Source: an uncultured Bryobacteraceae bacterium (GTDB lineage Bacteria; Acidobacteriota; Terriglobia; Bryobacterales; Bryobacteraceae). From it: a DNA stretch of 64,000 bases. A program made the translations under genes and the position numbers. The notes below the pieces were generated by a model that ran no database searches, was not told where the DNA came from, and worked only from the letters and a program-made list of their open reading frames with translations. Shown one piece after another: positions 17,160 to 25,738 of the stretch (position 1 is the stretch's first letter; each line of letters begins with the position of its first letter). The stretch is taken from positions 1-64,000 of the forward strand of contig CALDSU010000001.1 of NCBI GenBank assembly GCA_937924525.1. The letters are read 5' to 3'.

Positions 17160-19094
17160 ATGAGTCAATTGGAAGTTACCCTGCCGGACGGAAACCGCCT
17201 GGTGGTCCCGGCCGGGACCACCCCTTTGCAAGTTGCCGAGGGCATTAGCCCGCGTCTGGCGGAAGCTGCGATCGTCGCCCGCGTGAACGGACAACTGTTC
17301 GATCTGACGCGGCCGCTCGAGGGCGACGCCACGCTGGAGATCCTCACCGCGAAGAATCCCGAAGCGCTGGAGGTCTACCGTCACTCCACGGCTCACTTGC
17401 TGGCCGCGGCGGTGCTCGAATTGTTTCCCGAGACGCAACTCGGGATCGGTCCGCCCACCGAGACAGGCTTTTTCTACGACTTTCTGCGGCCTACCCCGTT
17501 TACGCCGGAGGACCTCGAGAAGATCGAGCAGCGCATGTGGGAAATCCAGGCCCGCAACCTGCCCTACGAGCGCGTTCTGACCGCCAAGCAGGAGGGGCTG
17601 CGAAAGTACGCGGATCAGAAAATGAAGATTGAGCTGATTTCGGAGAAGGCCGACGAGGTGTTCTCCGAATATACGCTCGGTCCGCATTTCATCGACTTTT
17701 GCCGCGGTCCGCACGTGCCTTCCACCGCCCGCTTGAAGGCGTTCAAGCTGTTGTCCATTGCCGGCGCGTACTGGAAAGGGGACGAGAAGAACCAGCAGCT
17801 CCAGCGGATTTATGGCACCGCGTTCTTTTCCAAGAAGGAGCTGGACGAGTACCTGCACAAGCTGGAAGAAGCCAGGAAACGAGACCATCGCAAGCTCGGC
17901 AAGGAACTCGATTTGTTCAGTGTTCAGGACCTGGCGGGGCCCGGCCTGATCTACTTTCATCCCCGCGGCGGCACGGTGCGCAAGCTTCTTGAGGACTGGA
18001 TGCGCGACCAGTACGTGGCGCGCGGCTACTCGCTGGTGTACACGCCTCATGTGGTGCGCCGCGACCTGTTCAAGGTCAGCGGCCACGCCAATTTTTATGC
18101 GGAGAACATGTTCACGCCGATGGAGTTGGACGATGCCGAGTACCAGCTCAAGCCAATGAACTGTCCCGGTCACATCCTGATCTATGCCGACCGGCAGAGG
18201 AGTTACCGGGATCTGCCGGTGCGGCTGGGCGAACTGGGCACGGTGTACCGCTACGAACGGTCCGGCGTGATGCACGGGCTGTTGCGCGTGCGCGGCTTCA
18301 CCCAGGACGACGCGCACATTTTTTGCACGCCCCAGCAAATCGAAGATGAGGTGGTCGCCTGCCTGGAGTTCGCGCGGGATGTTTTGCATACCTTCGGTTT
18401 TGACCGGTACGAGGCCGAGCTGTCGACCTGGGATGGCGGCGCCAGCGGCAAATACGACGGCGAGGCCGGCCAATGGGAACTGGCCGAGACCGCGCTCCAG
18501 AAGGCGGTGGACCGGCTGGGCTGGCGCGTGAAGGTAATGCCCGATGAAGCCGCTTTCTACGGGCCGAAGATCGACGTGAAGCTGGTGGACGCCATCGGCC
18601 GGCTATGGCAGCTCTCCACCGTGCAGTTTGACTTTACCCTTCCCAGGAGATTCGACCTCAAGTACATCGGCGAGGACGGCCATGCGCACCAGCCGCTGAT
18701 GGTGCACCGGGCGTTGTTCGGCTCGGTGGAACGCTTCTTTGGCATTTTGCTGGAGCACTACGCGGGAGCGTTTCCGGTTTGGCTGGCGCCCGAGCAGGTG
18801 GTGGTGCTCCCGATCACGGACCGGCAGATTCCATACGCCCGCCAAGTCAAGGAACGGCTGGTCAAGGCCGGGCTGCGCGCGGGCGTCGATGAACGCAACG
18901 AGAAGGTCAATGCCAAGATCCGCGAGGCGCAGTTGATGAAAGTTCCGTTCATGCTGGTGGTCGGCGCCCGGGAAGCGCAAGAAGGCACGGTGTCTGTCCG
19001 CAACCGCAAGCACGGCGACCAGGGCGTTTCGACGCTGGAGGAGTTCCTTCAGCGGATTTCGTCTCTGGTCGAAACCAAAGCGCCCTCGGAATAG
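17160..19094 (+). CDS. thrS: Threonyl-tRNA synthetase
   Basis: A 644-residue class II synthetase close to the usual ~640. Domains in order: TGS domain (~1-62); editing domain with HSTAHLLAAA (~77-86) and the later HFIDFCRGPHVPST; class II catalytic core with PMNCPGH (zinc Cys, ~335-341), VRGFTQDDAHIF and MVHRALFGSVERFFGILLEH; C-terminal anticodon-binding domain with VVLPITDRQIPYA. ATG at 17160 opens the TGS domain; upstream in-frame codons overlap the capA remnant. TATCAT (17142-17147) lies 12 bases before it, and no T-box leader can fit in the short gap. Confidence 0.96.
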   Translation: MSQLEVTLPDGNRLVVPAGTTPLQVAEGISPRLAEAAIVARVNGQLFDLTRPLEGDATLEILTAKNPEALEVYRHSTAHLLAAAVLELFPETQLGIGPPTETGFFYDFLRPTPFTPEDLEKIEQRMWEIQARNLPYERVLTAKQEGLRKYADQKMKIELISEKADEVFSEYTLGPHFIDFCRGPHVPSTARLKAFKLLSIAGAYWKGDEKNQQLQRIYGTAFFSKKELDEYLHKLEEARKRDHRKLGKELDLFSVQDLAGPGLIYFHPRGGTVRKLLEDWMRDQYVARGYSLVYTPHVVRRDLFKVSGHANFYAENMFTPMELDDAEYQLKPMNCPGHILIYADRQRSYRDLPVRLGELGTVYRYERSGVMHGLLRVRGFTQDDAHIFCTPQQIEDEVVACLEFARDVLHTFGFDRYEAELSTWDGGASGKYDGEAGQWELAETALQKAVDRLGWRVKVMPDEAAFYGPKIDVKLVDAIGRLWQLSTVQFDFTLPRRFDLKYIGEDGHAHQPLMVHRALFGSVERFFGILLEHYAGAFPVWLAPEQVVVLPITDRQIPYARQVKERLVKAGLRAGVDERNEKVNAKIREAQLMKVPFMLVVGAREAQEGTVSVRNRKHGDQGVSTLEEFLQRISSLVETKAPSE

Positions 19095-19101
19095 CGTCGC
19101 C

Positions 19102-20232
19102 ATGCTCGTGGGGTGGCTGCTGGCGGCGATCTGCGCAGGATGCGCGGTGTACTGCGTCATTACCGTGATCGCGGCTCGCCATTACCGGGCGCAGCGGCCG
19201 CCCGCCGACGCGCCGCAACCGCCCCTGAGCGTGCTGAAGCCCCTGGCGGGAGCAGAGGACGATCTTTACCCGAACCTTCGTAGTTTCTTCGAGCAAGACT
19301 ATCCCGCTTTTGAGATTCTCTTTGCGGTGCGTCAGCCGGAGGACCCGGCGGTGGCAGTCGTTCGCCGGCTGAAGGCCGAGTTCCCGCGTGTGCCGGCTGC
19401 CCTGATCGTGACGGGAGAGCCCCCTTACCCGAACGCTAAGGTATGGTCTTTGTACCACATGACCCAGACGGCCCGTCACGACATCCTCGTCATGAGCGAC
19501 AGCGATATTCGCGTGAAACCGGACTTTCTGTCCACCGTCGCCCGCGAGTTCGCGGACCCTCGCGTAGGCATCGCGTCCTGTCCCTACCGGGCGGCGCCGG
19601 GGCGGGGGCTGTGGTCCCGGCTGGAAGCAATCGGCATGAACACCCAGTTTCTGGGCGGGGTGCTCTCGGCCAGATTGTTGGAAGGCATGAAGTTCGCGCT
19701 CGGTCCGACGATTGTCGCCCGCAAACAGGTGCTGGCCGCCATTGGCGGGTTTCCCCGCCTCAAGGACTATTTGGCCGAGGACTTCGTGATGGGGAAGTTC
19801 GCCGCGGAACAGGGGTTTGGCGTCATCCTGTCCTCGTACGTCATTGAGCACCACATCGGCTCGTCAAGCCTGGCCGGGAACTTCGGGCACCGGCTGCGGT
19901 GGGTCCGCTCCACCCGGAGGTCGCGTCCCGCCGGGTACGTCGGCGAACTGTTCACCATGCCCCTCCCGTGGGCGATCCTTCTGGTCTTGGTTTGGCCTGC
20001 GATGTGGCCGGGGGCGACCATCCTGCTGGCTCTGCGCGCGGTTTCCGCCTGGGTATGCGCGGGGTGGATCCTGCGGGACCCGGTTACCGGGCGGTTTTGG
20101 TATCTGCTTCCATTCCAGGACTTTTTGGCATTCGGTTTCTGGCTGGCCGGCTTCTCCGGCAACACCATCCACTGGCGAGGGAGGCGCTACTACCTGCGGC
20201 GGGACGGCACGTTCGAGCTGGTCTCCCGGTAG
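19102..20232 (+). CDS. hpnI: HpnI-like GT21 glycosyltransferase
   Basis: A 376-residue membrane glycosyltransferase of the ceramide glucosyltransferase (GT21) type. It has an N-terminal transmembrane anchor (~3-24), LSVLKPLAG, a VMSDSDIRV motif (~131-139), LAEDFVMGK and the HRLRWVR form of the (Q/R)xxRW motif, then two or three C-terminal membrane segments. In hopanoid producers HpnI adds N-acetylglucosamine to bacteriohopanetetrol. No other hpn gene is in the window, so the symbol rests on domain resemblance; a ceramide-like or other lipid acceptor remains possible. It starts 7 bases after thrS. Confidence 0.7.
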   Translation: MLVGWLLAAICAGCAVYCVITVIAARHYRAQRPPADAPQPPLSVLKPLAGAEDDLYPNLRSFFEQDYPAFEILFAVRQPEDPAVAVVRRLKAEFPRVPAALIVTGEPPYPNAKVWSLYHMTQTARHDILVMSDSDIRVKPDFLSTVAREFADPRVGIASCPYRAAPGRGLWSRLEAIGMNTQFLGGVLSARLLEGMKFALGPTIVARKQVLAAIGGFPRLKDYLAEDFVMGKFAAEQGFGVILSSYVIEHHIGSSSLAGNFGHRLRWVRSTRRSRPAGYVGELFTMPLPWAILLVLVWPAMWPGATILLALRAVSAWVCAGWILRDPVTGRFWYLLPFQDFLAFGFWLAGFSGNTIHWRGRRYYLRRDGTFELVSR

Positions 20233-20317
20233 GTCTCGCCACGCTTGGTAAAGTCCTGTAAACTCGAGCACCGAAGCGGCGGCGAAAAGTAACCCTTTCT
20301 TCGGCGGAGACGTTCAC

Positions 20318-20323
20318 TATAAT
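20318..20323 (+). promoter_or_regulatory. -10 element for the M48 protease gene
   Basis: A perfect TATAAT lies 20 bases before the ATG at 20344. With transcription starting near 20330 the leader would hold little more than the GGGGAG ribosome binding site. The -35 position reads CTTTCT, a weak match. Confidence 0.6.
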
Positions 20324-20343
20324 AGACTCGGGGAGTGACGCGG

Positions 20344-21330
20344 ATGAAAAAGCTTACCACGCTTGCTCTGGCGCTCCTGGTGACGCTCGGCGCGTTCGCC
20401 AAGGACAAAAAGAAGGATCCCGAACAGATCGGCAATCGGGACGTCGGGAAAGGGGTGAACTTCTACTCGATTGAGAAGGAGATCGCCCTCGGCAAACAGC
20501 TCGCCCAGGAGGTCGAGCGCCAAGCCAAGATTGTCGACGATCCAATCATCGCCGAGTACGTGAACCGGGTGGGCCAGAACCTGGTGCGCAACTCCGACGC
20601 CAAGATCCCTTTTACCATCAAGGTGATCGACGCCGAAGAGATCAACGCCTTCGCGCTGCCGGGCGGGTTCTTCTTCATCAACACGGGCATCATTCTGGCC
20701 GCCGACTCGGAAGCCGAGATGGCGGGGGTGATGGCTCATGAAATTGCGCACGTCACGGCTCGCCACGGCACCCGGCAAGCCACCCGCGGCACCCTGGTGA
20801 ACTACGCCAGCATCCCGCTGATCTTCATGGGCGGCTGGACCGGATACGCCATTCGGCAGGGCGCGGGGTTGGCGATTCCGCTCGGGTTCCTCACCTTCTC
20901 GCGAGCCTTCGAGGAGGAAGCGGACCTGCTGGGTTTGCAGTACCTGTTCAAGTCCGGCTACGATCCCACGGCGTTCGTCGACTTTTTTGAGAAGATCCAG
21001 ACCAAGGAAAAGCGGAAGCCGGGTACGATGGCCAAGGTGTTCTCCAGCCACCCGCCTACCGGAGACCGGATCACGAAAGCGCAAAAGAACATTCAGGAGA
21101 TCCTGACGGAGAAACCCGAGTACGTGGTGACCACTTCCGAGTTCAACGAGGTGAAGGAGCGGCTGATCGCCCTGAACAATCGGCGGAAGCCGGATAAGGA
21201 TGACCCGAACCGGCCTCGGCTGCGCCGCGCGCCGGGAGGCGGCGCCGGACCCATCGACGAGGATGGCGAGGAAAAGACTCAGAAGGACGATGAGGACGAG
21301 CGTCCCACTCTGAAACGGCGCGACAATTGA
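20344..21330 (+). CDS. Exported M48 family zinc metallopeptidase
   Basis: A 328-residue protein with a signal peptide (MKKLTTLALALLVTLGAFA) and the M48 core. HEIAH (~139-143) carries the two zinc His and catalytic Glu, and EEEADLLGLQYL supplies the third ligand. SSHPPTGDRI near 235-245 is the usual downstream mark. It belongs with the BepA/LoiP-like periplasmic proteases that degrade misassembled outer-membrane proteins, but lacks their TPR repeats. The last ~50 residues are highly charged. ATG at 20344 is preferred over a GTG nine bases earlier because GGGGAG then has normal spacing. Confidence 0.88.
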   Translation: MKKLTTLALALLVTLGAFAKDKKKDPEQIGNRDVGKGVNFYSIEKEIALGKQLAQEVERQAKIVDDPIIAEYVNRVGQNLVRNSDAKIPFTIKVIDAEEINAFALPGGFFFINTGIILAADSEAEMAGVMAHEIAHVTARHGTRQATRGTLVNYASIPLIFMGGWTGYAIRQGAGLAIPLGFLTFSRAFEEEADLLGLQYLFKSGYDPTAFVDFFEKIQTKEKRKPGTMAKVFSSHPPTGDRITKAQKNIQEILTEKPEYVVTTSEFNEVKERLIALNNRRKPDKDDPNRPRLRRAPGGGAGPIDEDGEEKTQKDDEDERPTLKRRDN

Positions 21331-21358
21331 TCTCTCCAACAGCGAAGTTGAGATTGAC

Positions 21359-21387
21359 GGGGCAGGCGTGCGAGTCTGCCCCTTTTT
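21359..21387 (+). terminator. Rho-independent terminator after the M48 gene
   Basis: A seven-base stem (21359-21365 with 21376-21382, GGGGCAG/CTGCCCC) and ten-base loop are followed by five T residues. It lies 29 bases after the M48 stop codon. Confidence 0.8.
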
Positions 21388-21404
21388 GTTGGATGCCGAG
21401 CCCA

Positions 21405-21431
21405 CAAAAAAAGCCGGCCAAGCGGCCGGCT
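21405..21431 (-). terminator. Rho-independent terminator of the trans-sulfuration operon
   Basis: Read on the minus strand, an eight-base stem (AGCCGGCC with GGCCGGCT, 21412-21419 and 21424-21431) with a four-base loop is followed by seven T residues (21405-21411). It lies about 200 bases after the stop of the cystathionine enzyme and only 18 bases from the plus-strand terminator. Confidence 0.78.
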
Positions 21432-21631
21432 CTAGAAGACGCGTCGTCCGGAAGATTCCCCCCGAAATCTTCCCCGGCAGCGTCTCGTACCGTTTCGATT
21501 CTGGCAGCAAGTCACTGAAAACACAATAGACTTTTGGTAACAGAACCGAAAAATGAGAGTACTAGGCTAGAAGCGCCACCGGACGCCGTCACTCCGTTCG
21601 CAGCGCCCCGTCTGACTGGCGCTTCCCGGGC

Positions 21632-22801
21632 CTAACACAAACCCGCCGCGCGGAACGCGCCGTCAAGATCCTCGCGAAGGTCCTCCAGATCCTCCACGCC
21701 CACGGAAAGGCGGACCAGCGTATCGCCGATCCCGAGAGCCTCACGCTGAGAGGCGGGCAGGGAGGCGTGCGTCATGATCGCCGGGTGCTCGATCAGGCTC
21801 TCAACCCCGCCCAGACTTTCGGCAAGCGCAAAAACGCGGCAGTTCTCGAGAAAGCGCCGCGTCGTGTCAAGCCCGCCGCGCAGCACGGCAGTGATCATGC
21901 CGCCGAACGCACTCATCTGTCGGCGGGCGAGCGCGTGGTGCGGATGGCTGGCGAGGCCGGGGTAATGGACGCATTCCACTGCCGGGTGCGTCTCCAGCCA
22001 CGCGGCCAGCGCCGCGGCGTTGCGGCAGTGGGCTTCCATGCGCAGGTGCAGCGTTTTGAGCCCCCGCAAAGCCAAGAAACTGTCAAACGGACCCGCAATC
22101 GCTCCCACGGCGTTGTGCAGGAACGCGAGCCTCTCCGCCAGCGCGGCATTCCCGCCTACCACCACCACGCCTCCCACGATATCCGAGTGGCCGTTGAGGT
22201 ACTTGGTGGCCGAGTGCACTACCGCGTCGAAGCCGAGTTCCAGCGGCCGCTGGAGATAGGGAGTCGCAAAGGTGTTGTCCGCCACCGCGAGAATTCCGCG
22301 GGCGCGGGCCACGCGCGCTACTTCGCTCAGATCGGCCAACTTCAGCAGCGGATTCGATGGCGTTTCCACCCAGATCATCCGCGTCTCCGGGCGCAGGGCG
22401 GACTCCAGGGCGCCGGGCCGGGCCATGTCCACGTAGGTGGTGTCGAGCGCCGCGGAGGCTTTCCGGACCCTCTCAAAAAGACGGAAAGTCCCGCCGTAGA
22501 GATCGTCGCTCGCGACCAGGTGCGACCCAGCGTCCAGCACCTCGAGCAGCGTGGACATCGCCGCCAGGCCGGAGGCGAAGGCGAATCCGCGCGCGCCGCC
22601 CTCCAGGTCGGCGACGCAGCGCTCGTAGGCCAGGCGGGTCGGGTTCTGCGTCCGGGCGTACTCGTAGCCCTTGTGCACGCCGGGACTCGTCTGCACGTAA
22701 GTCGAGGTGGCGTAAATCGGCGTCATGATGGCGCCGGTCGCGGGGTCGGGCTCCTGGCCGGCGTGAATGGCGCGCGTGCCAAAGCGGGGTTGGGTGTTCA
22801 T
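21632..22801 (-). CDS. Cystathionine gamma-lyase/synthase family enzyme
   Basis: A 389-residue PLP enzyme of the Cys/Met metabolism family. It has YARTQNPTR (~48-56), FASGLAA, YGGTFRLFE, ETPSNPLL (~146-153), VADNTFATP and the PLP-binding Lys in HSATKYLNGHSD (Lys ~200). C-terminal SLGGVESLIEHPA and LVRLSVGVED are also typical. Members split cystathionine to cysteine (gamma-lyase) or make it from O-succinyl/acetylhomoserine (gamma-synthase), and sequence alone does not separate these well. Coupling by ATGA to a cystathionine beta-synthase favours the lyase, completing reverse trans-sulfuration from homocysteine to cysteine. Confidence 0.88.
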   Translation of the reverse strand: MNTQPRFGTRAIHAGQEPDPATGAIMTPIYATSTYVQTSPGVHKGYEYARTQNPTRLAYERCVADLEGGARGFAFASGLAAMSTLLEVLDAGSHLVASDDLYGGTFRLFERVRKASAALDTTYVDMARPGALESALRPETRMIWVETPSNPLLKLADLSEVARVARARGILAVADNTFATPYLQRPLELGFDAVVHSATKYLNGHSDIVGGVVVVGGNAALAERLAFLHNAVGAIAGPFDSFLALRGLKTLHLRMEAHCRNAAALAAWLETHPAVECVHYPGLASHPHHALARRQMSAFGGMITAVLRGGLDTTRRFLENCRVFALAESLGGVESLIEHPAIMTHASLPASQREALGIGDTLVRLSVGVEDLEDLREDLDGAFRAAGLC

Positions 22802-24156
22802 GGGAGTCTGCGGCGCAGGTGGTTCAACAGATCGGTGCGGGTGATCAGCCCGAGAAAGCGGCCGTCCTGCATGATGAGCGCGACTTTGCCGGCATCCAGA
22901 ATCCGGGTGACTTCGTCGAGACTGGCGGTGTGCGGCAGCGTCTCCAGACGGCTGGTCATCGCGGCGCGCACGGGCTGGCGAAAGCGCGCGGGATCGCCGT
23001 GCACGGCCAGCAGCACGTCGGATTCATCCAGGATGCCCACGACCCGCCCCTGCTCGACGACCGGCGCCTGCGAGATGTCCGCCACGCGCATGCGCTGGAA
23101 CGCGGTCAGCAGCGGGTCGTCCGGCCCCACCGTGAGGATGGCGCCTTCCTCGTAGCGACGCGTGAACCAGTCGCGGAGGTCGCCGGTTTGCGGGCGTTGC
23201 AGGTATCCCTGGTCGAGCATCCAGTAGTCGTTGAAATGTTTCGACAGATACTTGTTCCCGGTGTCGCAGAGAAACGTGACCACGCGTTTGGGTTGCGTCT
23301 GCTGGCGGCAGTAACGCAGCGCGGCGGCTACGAGCGTGCCGGAAGAGGAGCCGCCAAACAAACCCGCGCGCTTGAGCAGCGCGCGGGAGGTTTCGAAGCT
23401 CTCCGCATCGGCGATGGTGAAGGCCCGCCGGACGCGCGACAGGTCGGCGACCGGCGGAAGCGTGTCGCCGCCGATTCCCTCGACGGCATAAGGGCCCGTG
23501 GGGCGTGCTTCACCGGTGACCAGGCCGGACAGCGCGGACCCGGCGGGGTCCGCCAGCACCAGTTCGACGTACGGCGCCACGCGGGCGAAGTAGCGGCTGA
23601 GCCCGGTCAGGGTGCCGCCCGACCCGACGCCGCAAACCACCGCGTCCACCGCGCGCCCGGTCTGCTCCCAGATTTCCGGTCCGGTGGTTTCCTCGTGCGC
23701 CCGCGGATTGGCGGGATTGGCGAACTGGTTCACCGCGAACGCGCCGGTCTCCCGGGCGATCCGTTCGGCCAGCGTGATGTAGTGGTCCGGGTGTCCCTTG
23801 GAAACATCGGAACGGCACAGCCGCACCTCGGCGCCGAGCGCCCGGCAATGTGCAATCTTCTCCTGCGACATCTTGTCGGGGATCGTGAGGATCAGCCGGT
23901 AGCCCTTGGCCGCCGCCACCAGGGCCAGCCCGATACCCGTGTTGCCGGCGGTGGCTTCCACGATGACGCCGCCGGCGCCCAGCGCGCCGCGCCGCTCGGC
24001 GTCCTCCACCATCGCCAGGGCCATGCGGTCCTTGATCGAGCCGCCCGGGTTCTGTGTCTCCAGTTTCACGAACAACCGGCAGGGACCGGTATCGAAGCCC
24101 TGGAGTTCGACGAGGGGGCTGTTGCCGATCAGTTCGAGTACGCTCGCCGGTATCAT
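22798..24156 (-). CDS. Cystathionine beta-synthase with C-terminal CBS pair
   Basis: A 452-residue protein. The fold-type II PLP core has the Lys in PGGSIKDRMAL (Lys ~42), EATAGNTGIGLAL and the phosphate loop GVGSGGTLTGL. The last ~120 residues form two CBS motifs (LTVGPDDPLLTAF..., LETLPHTASLDEV...), as in eukaryotic and some bacterial cystathionine beta-synthases, where they regulate activity. It condenses serine and homocysteine. The start at 24156 is the only one that opens the PLP domain; a much longer open frame upstream is antisense to the next gene. TATACT on the minus strand (24177-24182) is a likely -10. Confidence 0.9.
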   Translation of the reverse strand: MIPASVLELIGNSPLVELQGFDTGPCRLFVKLETQNPGGSIKDRMALAMVEDAERRGALGAGGVIVEATAGNTGIGLALVAAAKGYRLILTIPDKMSQEKIAHCRALGAEVRLCRSDVSKGHPDHYITLAERIARETGAFAVNQFANPANPRAHEETTGPEIWEQTGRAVDAVVCGVGSGGTLTGLSRYFARVAPYVELVLADPAGSALSGLVTGEARPTGPYAVEGIGGDTLPPVADLSRVRRAFTIADAESFETSRALLKRAGLFGGSSSGTLVAAALRYCRQQTQPKRVVTFLCDTGNKYLSKHFNDYWMLDQGYLQRPQTGDLRDWFTRRYEEGAILTVGPDDPLLTAFQRMRVADISQAPVVEQGRVVGILDESDVLLAVHGDPARFRQPVRAAMTSRLETLPHTASLDEVTRILDAGKVALIMQDGRFLGLITRTDLLNHLRRRLP

Positions 24157-24176
24157 CGCAGGACGCTTACCGCCTG

Positions 24177-24182
24177 AGTATA
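24177..24182 (-). promoter_or_regulatory. Candidate -10 element of the trans-sulfuration operon
   Basis: On the minus strand TATACT ends 20 bases before the cystathionine beta-synthase ATG at 24156. On the plus strand TACAAT (24219-24224) faces the other way towards the enolase-superfamily gene, so this short gap probably holds divergent promoters. No clear -35 is visible for either. Confidence 0.4.
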
Positions 24183-24267
24183 CCGCTCCGTCTTCCTGCG
24201 GCGCGGGAACGCGGGAGCTACAATGAGAGGCGATTTTGCGGTCAGTTTCCACCCGGAGGTCAGTGCT

Positions 24268-25689
24268 ATGAAGAACGCGACGCAGCGGCCGGTGGGCCGC
24301 CGTGGTTTTTTGCGGACGGCGGCGGGCGCCGCCGCCTTTGGTCTTGGCGGCTCCTTCTGGGACGACGCAACCCTGGAGGCGGCTCCGCAGAACGTGAATC
24401 GCAATTCCCGCCCCTCGCAGTTGAAGATTACCGATCTGCGAGTGGCGGTGGTCAAAGACGCGCCGATGACCTGCCCGCTCCTCCGCCTCGACACCAATCA
24501 AGGTTTGGTGGGCTGGGGCGAAGTGCGCGACGGCGCCAGCAAGACCTACGCCCTGATGCTCAAAAGCCGCATCCTGGGCGAGAACCCCTGCGACGTCGAC
24601 CGGATCTTTCGCAAGATCAAGCAATTCGGCTTTCACGCGCGGCAGGGCGGCGGCGTCTGCGGCATCGAAATGGCGCTGTGGGACCTGGCGGGCAAGGCTT
24701 ACAACGTCCCGGTTTACCAGATGCTCGGCGGCAAGTTCCGCGATCGCATTCGCGGTTACGCCGACACCACCCAGTCGAAAGATCCCACCGAATTCGGTCG
24801 GCGCCTGAAGGCGCGCAAGGATCAGGGGTTCACTTTTCTCAAAATGGACCTGGGCTACCAACTGGTCGCCGATACCCCGGGAACGGTAACCATGCCGGCG
24901 GGAATGACTCCGCACGAATTGCGGAACACGCAGCATATGTTCACCGGTATTGAACTCACCGACAAGGGCGTGGCCATGTTGGCCGAATACGTCGCGAAGG
25001 TGCGGGAGCAGGTGGGTATGGAAATCCCGCTGGCCGCCGACCACTTCGGGCACATCGGCGTCAACTCCTGCATCAAGCTCGGCAGGGCGTTGCAGCCCTA
25101 CAACATGGCTTGGCTGGAGGACATGATCCCCTGGCAGCATGCCGAACTCTGGAAGAAGATCACCGACGCGATCGAGGTGCCGACCCTGACCGGCGAGGAC
25201 ATTTATCTGAAAGAAGACTTTGTCAAACTGGCCCAAATGCACGCGGTAGACATCCTGCACCCCGATCTGGCGACTTCCGGCGGCATTCTGGAAACCAAGA
25301 AGATCGGCGACATGATTCAGGACTATGGAGTGCCCATGGCGATGCACTTCGCCGGCACGCCGATCTCCTGCATGGCCAATGTCCACTGCGCGGCCGCCAC
25401 GGAAAACTTCCTGGTGCTGGAGCAGCACTCGGTGGACGTGCCCTGGTGGGACGATCTGGTCACGGGCATCGAAAAGCCGATCGTCAATCAAGGCTTCGTG
25501 AAGGTGCCGGAGGGGCCGGGGCTGGGCGTGGAACTGAATCTGGAAGTGGTCCGGCAGCACCTGGCGCCGGGCGAGCAATTGTTCGCGCCTACGCCGGAAT
25601 GGGACAAGGAACGCTCGCACGACCGCTTGTGGAGCTTCGACTACCGGATGGCTGAACCTCCGGTCGCCAACCCGCGGCGGGCCGACTGA
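24268..25689 (+). CDS. Tat-exported enolase-superfamily (mandelate racemase-like) enzyme
   Basis: A 473-residue protein. A twin-arginine signal (GRRGFLRTAAGAAAFGLGG, ~10-28) is followed by the capping domain and the barrel of the mandelate racemase/muconate lactonising group. FLKMDLG has one lysine of the usual KxK; metal ligands are likely in AADHFG, WLEDMIP and TGEDIY; a His is in AMHFAGTP. The loss of the second Lys and the late His recall D-galactonate-dehydratase-like sugar acid dehydratases, but substrate is not assigned. ATG at 24268 has GGAGGT eight bases upstream. A dihaem cytochrome follows after 49 bases. Confidence 0.82.
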   Translation: MKNATQRPVGRRGFLRTAAGAAAFGLGGSFWDDATLEAAPQNVNRNSRPSQLKITDLRVAVVKDAPMTCPLLRLDTNQGLVGWGEVRDGASKTYALMLKSRILGENPCDVDRIFRKIKQFGFHARQGGGVCGIEMALWDLAGKAYNVPVYQMLGGKFRDRIRGYADTTQSKDPTEFGRRLKARKDQGFTFLKMDLGYQLVADTPGTVTMPAGMTPHELRNTQHMFTGIELTDKGVAMLAEYVAKVREQVGMEIPLAADHFGHIGVNSCIKLGRALQPYNMAWLEDMIPWQHAELWKKITDAIEVPTLTGEDIYLKEDFVKLAQMHAVDILHPDLATSGGILETKKIGDMIQDYGVPMAMHFAGTPISCMANVHCAAATENFLVLEQHSVDVPWWDDLVTGIEKPIVNQGFVKVPEGPGLGVELNLEVVRQHLAPGEQLFAPTPEWDKERSHDRLWSFDYRMAEPPVANPRRAD

Positions 25690-25738
25690 TACCGGACGAG
25701 CGGCGGCGGAAGTCTCTGCCTGAAATGAACCGATCCCC

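Larger units (their letters stand above)
21331..21631 (+). other. Intergenic region with two terminators
   Basis: This 301-base gap separates the plus-strand M48 gene from the converging minus-strand trans-sulfuration genes. It holds one terminator for each direction in its first 100 bases. In 21432-21631 I see no gene, promoter or repeat; a short GGAAGATT/AATCTTCC inverted repeat around 21448-21469 is the only structure. Confidence 0.5.

Noticed and set aside
21359-21431. Paired hairpins considered as an attachment site or REP element
   Set aside because: Each stem is followed by a T run in one direction and lies at a convergent gene end, so two opposed intrinsic terminators are the simpler reading.
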